Below are positions 60,352 to 64,000 of a stretch of 64,000 nucleotides of DNA, piece after piece. Under the pieces are notes generated by a model that had not been told where the DNA came from, did no database searches, and saw nothing but the letters and a program-made list of their open reading frames with translations. The stretch is from assembly GCF_902833645.1 (NCBI RefSeq), contig NZ_CADFGE010000019.1, positions 93,065 through 157,064 on the forward strand. The letters run 5' to 3'. Origin of the DNA: Paraburkholderia fungorum (GTDB taxonomy: Bacteria; Pseudomonadota; Gammaproteobacteria; Burkholderiales; Burkholderiaceae). The position numbers and the translations under genes are program-made. Numbering within the stretch: the stretch's first letter is position 1; each line of letters starts with the position of its first letter.

Positions 60352-60968
60352 GACAGCAACTCCTCGATCTGGGCGACCGCAGCCTTCGTGATCAGGATCT
60401 TCTTGAAGTAGATCAGCGACAGCGGGTCGGCGTAACGCGGCTCGACAACCGCCACATGGGCAAGGTTGCGCGACGCGAGGTACAGGTTTTCGTCAACCGT
60501 GTCGGTAATCACCAGCACGGAGTCGAGACCCATCGCCTTGAATTTTTCGGCCAGCAGCTTCGTCTTCGGCGCTTCGAGCGTCAGCTCGTCGACCACCGAG
60601 ATGCGGCCTTCGCGGGCCAGCTGCGAGAAGATCGAGCAGAGACCTGCGCGATGCATCTTCTTGTTGACCTTGTGCGAAAAGTTTTCTTCCGGCGAATTCG
60701 GGAAGATCCGGCCACCGCCGCGCCACAACGGGCTCGACGACATACCGGCACGGGCACGGCCCGTACCCTTCTGGCGCCACGGCTTCTTGGTCGTGTGCTT
60801 GACTTGCTCACGGTCCTTCTGCGCGCGGTTACCGCTACGGGCATTCGCTTGATACGCCACCACGACCTGGTGAATCAGGGCTTCGTTGTAATCGCGACCG
60901 AACACTACGTCCGACGCGCTAACGCCTGCACCTTCCTGACCATTGGCATTCAGGAGCTTAAGTTCCAT
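60348..60968 (-). CDS. rplD: 50S ribosomal protein L4
   Basis: Tunnel constriction protein and, in E. coli, S10 operon autoregulator (206 aa): NARSGNRAQKDREQVKHTTK, GTGRARAGMSSSPLWRGGG and a C-terminal globular domain. ATG overlaps the rplC stop by one base (TAATG). Confidence 0.98.
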   Translation of the reverse strand: MELKLLNANGQEGAGVSASDVVFGRDYNEALIHQVVVAYQANARSGNRAQKDREQVKHTTKKPWRQKGTGRARAGMSSSPLWRGGGRIFPNSPEENFSHKVNKKMHRAGLCSIFSQLAREGRISVVDELTLEAPKTKLLAEKFKAMGLDSVLVITDTVDENLYLASRNLAHVAVVEPRYADPLSLIYFKKILITKAAVAQIEELLS

Positions 60969-61627
60969 TATTTCGCTCCTTTCACGGCACGCGTCTTCAC
61001 GGCCGGCGTAACGAATACCTTGCCACCCTTCGCACCCGGAACGGCGCCCTTGACCAGCAACAGCTTGCGGTCAGCGTCAATACGAGCGATTTCGAGGTTT
61101 TGCACGGTTACCGTATCGTCACCCATGTGACCGGTCATGCGCTTACCCGGGAAAACACGACCCGGATCCTGCGCCATACCGATCGAACCCGGCACGTTGT
61201 GCGAGCGCGAGTTACCGTGCGAAGCACGGCCGGATGCGAAGTTGTAACGCTTGATGGTACCGGCGTAGCCCTTACCGATCGACACGCCTTGCACGTCGAC
61301 CTTCTGGCCTACTTCGAACAGGTCGGGACCGACCACGGTGCCGTTCGACAACTCGGCAGCCTTGGCAGCATCGATCTGGAATTCTTTGAGGATTTCACCG
61401 GCTTGAACACCGGCTTTGGCGAGATGACCGGCCAACGGCTTCGTCACACGCGATGCACGGCGCGTACCGAATGCAACCTGCACGGCGGTATAGCCGTCGG
61501 TTTCAACAGTCTTGATCTGCGTCACGCGGTTGTCGGACACGTCCAGCACGGTAACGGGAATCGAATCCCCTTCTGCCGTGAAGATACGGGTCATGCCAAC
61601 CTTGCGACCTACGAGTCCAAGGCTCAT
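60968..61627 (-). CDS. rplC: 50S ribosomal protein L3
   Basis: Assembly-initiating large-subunit protein (219 aa): LGLVGRKVGMTRIFTAEGD, SHGNSRSHNVPGSIGMAQDP (the Gln in GMAQDP is a known methylation site), GRVFPGKRMTGHMGDD. ATG at 61627 with GGAG upstream; a longer frame is not conserved. Own promoter at 61750-61778. Confidence 0.98.
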   Translation of the reverse strand: MSLGLVGRKVGMTRIFTAEGDSIPVTVLDVSDNRVTQIKTVETDGYTAVQVAFGTRRASRVTKPLAGHLAKAGVQAGEILKEFQIDAAKAAELSNGTVVGPDLFEVGQKVDVQGVSIGKGYAGTIKRYNFASGRASHGNSRSHNVPGSIGMAQDPGRVFPGKRMTGHMGDDTVTVQNLEIARIDADRKLLLVKGAVPGAKGGKVFVTPAVKTRAVKGAK

Positions 61628-61640
61628 CGTTTTCTCCATT

Positions 61641-61660
61641 CCCGACTGCGATTGGTCGGG
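61641..61660 (-). promoter_or_regulatory. Leader hairpin directly before the rplC ribosome site
   Basis: CCCGAC (61641-61646) / GTCGGG (61655-61660) forms a short hairpin ending 5 bases from the GGAG ribosome site of rplC. Placement suits control of translation initiation; no known leader family was recognised. Confidence 0.4.
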
Positions 61661-61749
61661 GCTAATTTACAAAATGCCGGTGCCGTTTCGGGCATGAATC
61701 CATGCTGCAGCACACCGACTTTTTTGCGCAAATGCGCGAAAAGCCCACT

Positions 61750-61778
61750 ATTATAGCAAGGCTCTTCGTTTTCCGCAA
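61750..61778 (-). promoter_or_regulatory. Promoter of the rplC-led ribosomal operon
   Basis: Minus strand: -35 TTGCGG (61773-61778), 17-bp spacer, extended -10 TGCTATAAT with TATAAT at 61750-61755. It lies in the 201-bp gap between rpsJ and rplC; expected start of transcription near 61743, giving a leader of about 116 nt. Confidence 0.75.
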
Positions 61779-61828
61779 GCAATCAATGACTTAGCGTTGC
61801 CCGGCATGCCAGGCAAGCGTTAGAAGCC

Positions 61829-62140
61829 TTATTGCAGCTTGATTTCCACGTCCACGCCAGCCGGAAGGTCCAGCTTCATCAGTGCGTCAACGGTCTTGTC
61901 CGTCGGATCGACGATGTCCATCAGACGCTGGTGCGTACGGATTTCGAGCTGATCGCGCGACGTCTTGTTGACGTGCGGCGAACGCAGGATGTCGAAACGT
62001 TGAATGCGGGTCGGCAGGGGCACCGGACCACGAACGATAGCGCCAGTCCGCTTTGCCGTGTCGACGATTTCAGCTGCCGATTGATCGATCAGGCGATAGT
62101 CGAAAGCCTTCAGGCGAATGCGGATTTTCTGGTTCTGCAT
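61829..62140 (-). CDS. rpsJ: 30S ribosomal protein S10
   Basis: Small-subunit head protein and NusB partner in antitermination (103 aa): KIRIRLKAFDYRLIDQSAAE, GPVPLPTRIQRFDILRSPHV and QLEIRTHQRLMDIVDPTDKT. Separated from rplC by 201 bp with an internal promoter, and from tuf by 127 bp with a hairpin. Confidence 0.99.
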   Translation of the reverse strand: MQNQKIRIRLKAFDYRLIDQSAAEIVDTAKRTGAIVRGPVPLPTRIQRFDILRSPHVNKTSRDQLEIRTHQRLMDIVDPTDKTVDALMKLDLPAGVDVEIKLQ

Positions 62141-62197
62141 GACAATTCCTTGGAAAGAGCGAGGCGGTATTGCGCCGCCAGATAGTAAAAGAACGTA

Positions 62198-62233
62198 GAG
62201 CCGGGCACCTGCTAAGGTGCTGGCGCCCGGCTC
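62198..62233 (-). terminator. Hairpin between tuf and rpsJ
   Basis: GAGCCGGGC (62198-62206) pairs with GCCCGGCTC (62225-62233), with an inner ACCT/AGGT stem. On the minus strand a moderately T-rich stretch follows (CTACGTTCTTTT), so it may be a partial terminator or processing site. Confidence 0.55.
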
Positions 62234-62267
62234 CGGGCACCACTTACTGCAACCTCAACCCGCGATT

Positions 62268-63458
62268 TTACTCGAGGATCTTGGCAACCACACCAGCGCC
62301 GACCGTACGGCCGCCCTCGCGGATTGCGAAGCGCAGACCTTCTTCCATCGCGATCGGGTTGATCAGCTTCACCGTGATCGACACGTTGTCGCCCGGCATG
62401 ACCATTTCCTTGTCCTTCGGCAACTCGATCGAGCCCGTCACGTCCGTCGTACGGAAGTAGAACTGCGGACGATAGTTGTTGAAGAACGGCGTGTGACGAC
62501 CGCCTTCGTCCTTGCTCAGCACGTACACTTCAGCCGTGAAGTGCGTGTGCGGATTGATCGAACCCGGCTTCGCCAGAACCTGGCCACGCTCCACGTCTTC
62601 ACGCTTCGTGCCGCGCAGCAGGATACCCACGTTGTCGCCTGCCTGACCCTGGTCGAGCAGCTTGCGGAACATTTCCACGCCCGTGCACGTCGTCTTCACC
62701 GTCGGCTTGATACCGACGATTTCGATTTCTTCGCCGACCTTCACCACGCCGCGCTCAACGCGACCCGTCACTACCGTGCCGCGACCCGAGATCGAGAACA
62801 CGTCTTCCACCGGCATCAGGAACGAGCCGTCCACTGCGCGCTCCGGCGTCGGGATGTACGTATCCAGCGCATCGGCCAGATTCATGATCGCCACTTCGCC
62901 CAGCTCGCCCGTGTCGCCTTCCAGCGCCAGCTTGGCCGAACCCTTGATGATCGGCGTGTCGTCGCCCGGGAAGTCGTACTTCGACAGAAGTTCGCGAACT
63001 TCCATCTCGACGAGTTCCAGCAGCTCAGCGTCGTCCACCATGTCGCACTTGTTCAGGAACACGATGATGTACGGCACGCCAACCTGACGCGCCAGCAGGA
63101 TGTGCTCACGCGTTTGCGGCATCGGGCCGTCTGCAGCCGAACACACCAGGATCGCGCCGTCCATCTGCGCTGCGCCCGTGATCATGTTCTTCACATAGTC
63201 AGCGTGGCCCGGGCAGTCGACGTGTGCGTAGTGGCGGTTAGCCGTTTCGTACTCGACGTGCGCCGTGTTGATCGTGATACCACGCGCCTTTTCTTCCGGC
63301 GCCGCATCGATCTGGTCGTATGCCTTCGCTTCGCCGCCAAACTTCTTGGTCAGCACCGTCGTGATCGCTGCCGTCAGCGTGGTCTTGCCGTGGTCAACGT
63401 GACCGATCGTGCCGACGTTCACGTGCGGCTTGGTCCGCTCAAACTTACCCTTGGCCAT
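62268..63458 (-). CDS. tuf: Elongation factor Tu
   Basis: GTPase delivering aminoacyl-tRNA to the ribosome (396 aa). G1 GHVDHGKTT, G2 region EEKARGITIN, G3 DCPGHADY, G4 NKCDMVDD; domains 2 and 3 complete to the C-terminal GAGVVAKILE. Normal length. On the upstream side it is joined to tRNA-Thr/Gly/Tyr genes and on the downstream side to rpsJ, a mixture of the usual two tuf contexts (see findings). Confidence 0.99.
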   Translation of the reverse strand: MAKGKFERTKPHVNVGTIGHVDHGKTTLTAAITTVLTKKFGGEAKAYDQIDAAPEEKARGITINTAHVEYETANRHYAHVDCPGHADYVKNMITGAAQMDGAILVCSAADGPMPQTREHILLARQVGVPYIIVFLNKCDMVDDAELLELVEMEVRELLSKYDFPGDDTPIIKGSAKLALEGDTGELGEVAIMNLADALDTYIPTPERAVDGSFLMPVEDVFSISGRGTVVTGRVERGVVKVGEEIEIVGIKPTVKTTCTGVEMFRKLLDQGQAGDNVGILLRGTKREDVERGQVLAKPGSINPHTHFTAEVYVLSKDEGGRHTPFFNNYRPQFYFRTTDVTGSIELPKDKEMVMPGDNVSITVKLINPIAMEEGLRFAIREGGRTVGAGVVAKILE

Positions 63459-63521
63459 TTTCGACTCCTAAGAGGATTTATCCGTACGTTGCGCCGCGCG
63501 CAAACAATCACCGAGTACTTC

Positions 63522-63596
<75 letters not shown>

Positions 63597-63612
63597 GCTA
63601 CTTCTTTGTTAC

Positions 63613-63686
63613 TGGAGCGGGTGAAGGGAATCGAACCCTCGTCGTAAGCTTGGAAGGCTTCTGCTCTACCATTGAGCTACACCCGC
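63613..63686 (-). tRNA. tRNA-Gly (anticodon TCC)
   Basis: 74 nt including encoded CCA. Acceptor GCGGGTG / CACCCGC, anticodon loop CTTCCAA, T-loop GTTCGATTC. Reads GGA/GGG. Confidence 0.96.
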
Positions 63687-63727
63687 AAGGATTCATGGAT
63701 TCCCAACTACTGCTACAGCTTGCATTC

Positions 63728-63813
63728 TGGTGGAGGAGGTTGGATTCGAACCAACGTAGGCGTAAGCCAACAGATTTACAGTCTGCCCCCTTTAGCCACT
63801 CGGGCACCCCTCC
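63728..63813 (-). tRNA. tRNA-Tyr (anticodon GTA)
   Basis: 86 nt with the long variable arm typical of bacterial tRNA-Tyr and encoded CCA. Acceptor GGAGGGG, anticodon loop CTGTAAA, T-loop GTTCGAATC. Confidence 0.97.
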
Positions 63814-63827
63814 GCAGAGAACTGATG

Positions 63828-63856
63828 ATTATGAGGGAACAACCGCTTGCTGTCAA
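63828..63856 (-). promoter_or_regulatory. Consensus promoter of the tRNA-Tyr-Gly-Thr-tuf transcript
   Basis: Minus strand: -35 TTGACA (63851-63856), exactly 17 bp spacer, -10 CATAAT (63828-63833). Start expected about 63821, just before tRNA-Tyr. No other promoter is visible between here and tuf, so tuf is probably expressed from it after tRNA processing. Confidence 0.85.
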
Positions 63857-63923
63857 GGCTTGCTTGACCGTTCCAAACTCATAGCTCTCACTTATATAGT
63901 GAGTTCAGCGCCGCCGTAAACGC

Positions 63924-63954
63924 AGAAACCCCACCTTTGTGGGGTGGGGTTTCT
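63924..63954 (-). terminator. Terminator of the rRNA operon
   Basis: Twelve-bp perfect stem AGAAACCCCACC (63924-63935) / GGTGGGGTTTCT (63943-63954), 7-nt loop. On the minus strand it comes right after the 5S rRNA end. Confidence 0.85.
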
Positions 63955-63968
63955 GATGCTGCAGGGGA

Positions 63969-64000
63969 GCCTGACGATTACCTACTTTCACACGGGAATC
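63969..64000 (-). rRNA. rrf: 5S ribosomal RNA, 3' end only (rest outside window)
   Basis: Minus-strand sequence GATTCCCGTGTGAAAGTAGG followed by TAATCGTCAGGC is the conserved 3' part of betaproteobacterial 5S rRNA. About 32 of about 115 nt are in the window. The operon continues beyond base 64000. Confidence 0.92.

Noticed and set aside
63885..63903. Imperfect palindrome CTCACTTATATAGTGAG upstream of the tRNA promoter
   Set aside because: It lies between the rRNA terminator and the -35 box with no matching partner elsewhere; could be an AT-rich upstream element, but nothing firm supports a site.

Overview
The window reads as a stretch of the main chromosome of a Burkholderiales bacterium, most likely Paraburkholderia or Burkholderia. 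This is inferred from the high-GC coding, the gltBD arrangement, the pilMN(OP)Q-aroK-aroB-dgt run, the hemB/engB/cytochrome c4/resB/ccsB neighbourhood, and a complete S10-spc-alpha ribosomal cluster in the betaproteobacterial order. No species assignment is possible from the sequence alone.

Layout. 1-6 kb: 3' end of an OmpR-type response regulator with its EnvZ-like kinase, a Tat-exported phosphatase-like lipoprotein whose catalytic Cys is Ser, and an MFS transporter followed by a D-amino-acid dehydrogenase. 6-13.4 kb: glutamate synthase (gltD, gltB) with, upstream, a REP-type transposase relative that has lost its HUH motif. 13.5-15 kb: OmpW porin and a DUF883 membrane protein. 15-22.5 kb (minus): pilM-pilN-(pilO/pilP fusion)-pilQ-aroK-aroB-dgt, tightly packed or overlapping, so pilus assembly and the shikimate pathway are probably co-transcribed. 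22.8-27.3 kb (plus): PBP1A, then cyaY (minus), lptM and lysA. 27.4-32.8 kb (minus): msrPQ methionine-sulfoxide repair and the ResB/CcsB cytochrome c maturation pair.

32.85-41.99 kb is an integrated element of about 9 kb inserted between resB and the cytochrome c4 gene. It carries a tyrosine integrase, a serine recombinase, a compact overlapping minus-strand operon (small proteins, zinc ribbons, an endonuclease VII-like nuclease, an AT-hook-like protein) headed by about 52-bp tandem repeats, and small membrane or secreted proteins. It resembles a phage satellite or integrative element and is the main accessory region.

42-47.3 kb: cytochrome c4, engB, hemB, dsbD and cutA, again core functions around cytochrome/haem biogenesis and periplasmic thiol chemistry. 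47.4-62.1 kb (minus): rplQ, rpoA, rpsD, rpsK, rpsM, rpmJ, infA, secY, rplO ... rplC, rpsJ, with recognisable internal promoters before rplC and before rplN. 62.2-64 kb: tuf, then tRNA-Thr, tRNA-Gly and tRNA-Tyr with a near-consensus promoter, and the 3' end of a 5S rRNA gene. The expected str operon (rpsL-rpsG-fusA) upstream of this tuf is absent. The tRNA-tuf arrangement belongs to the other tuf locus in related genomes, so this junction is either a tuf-mediated rearrangement or an assembly join through the tuf repeat.
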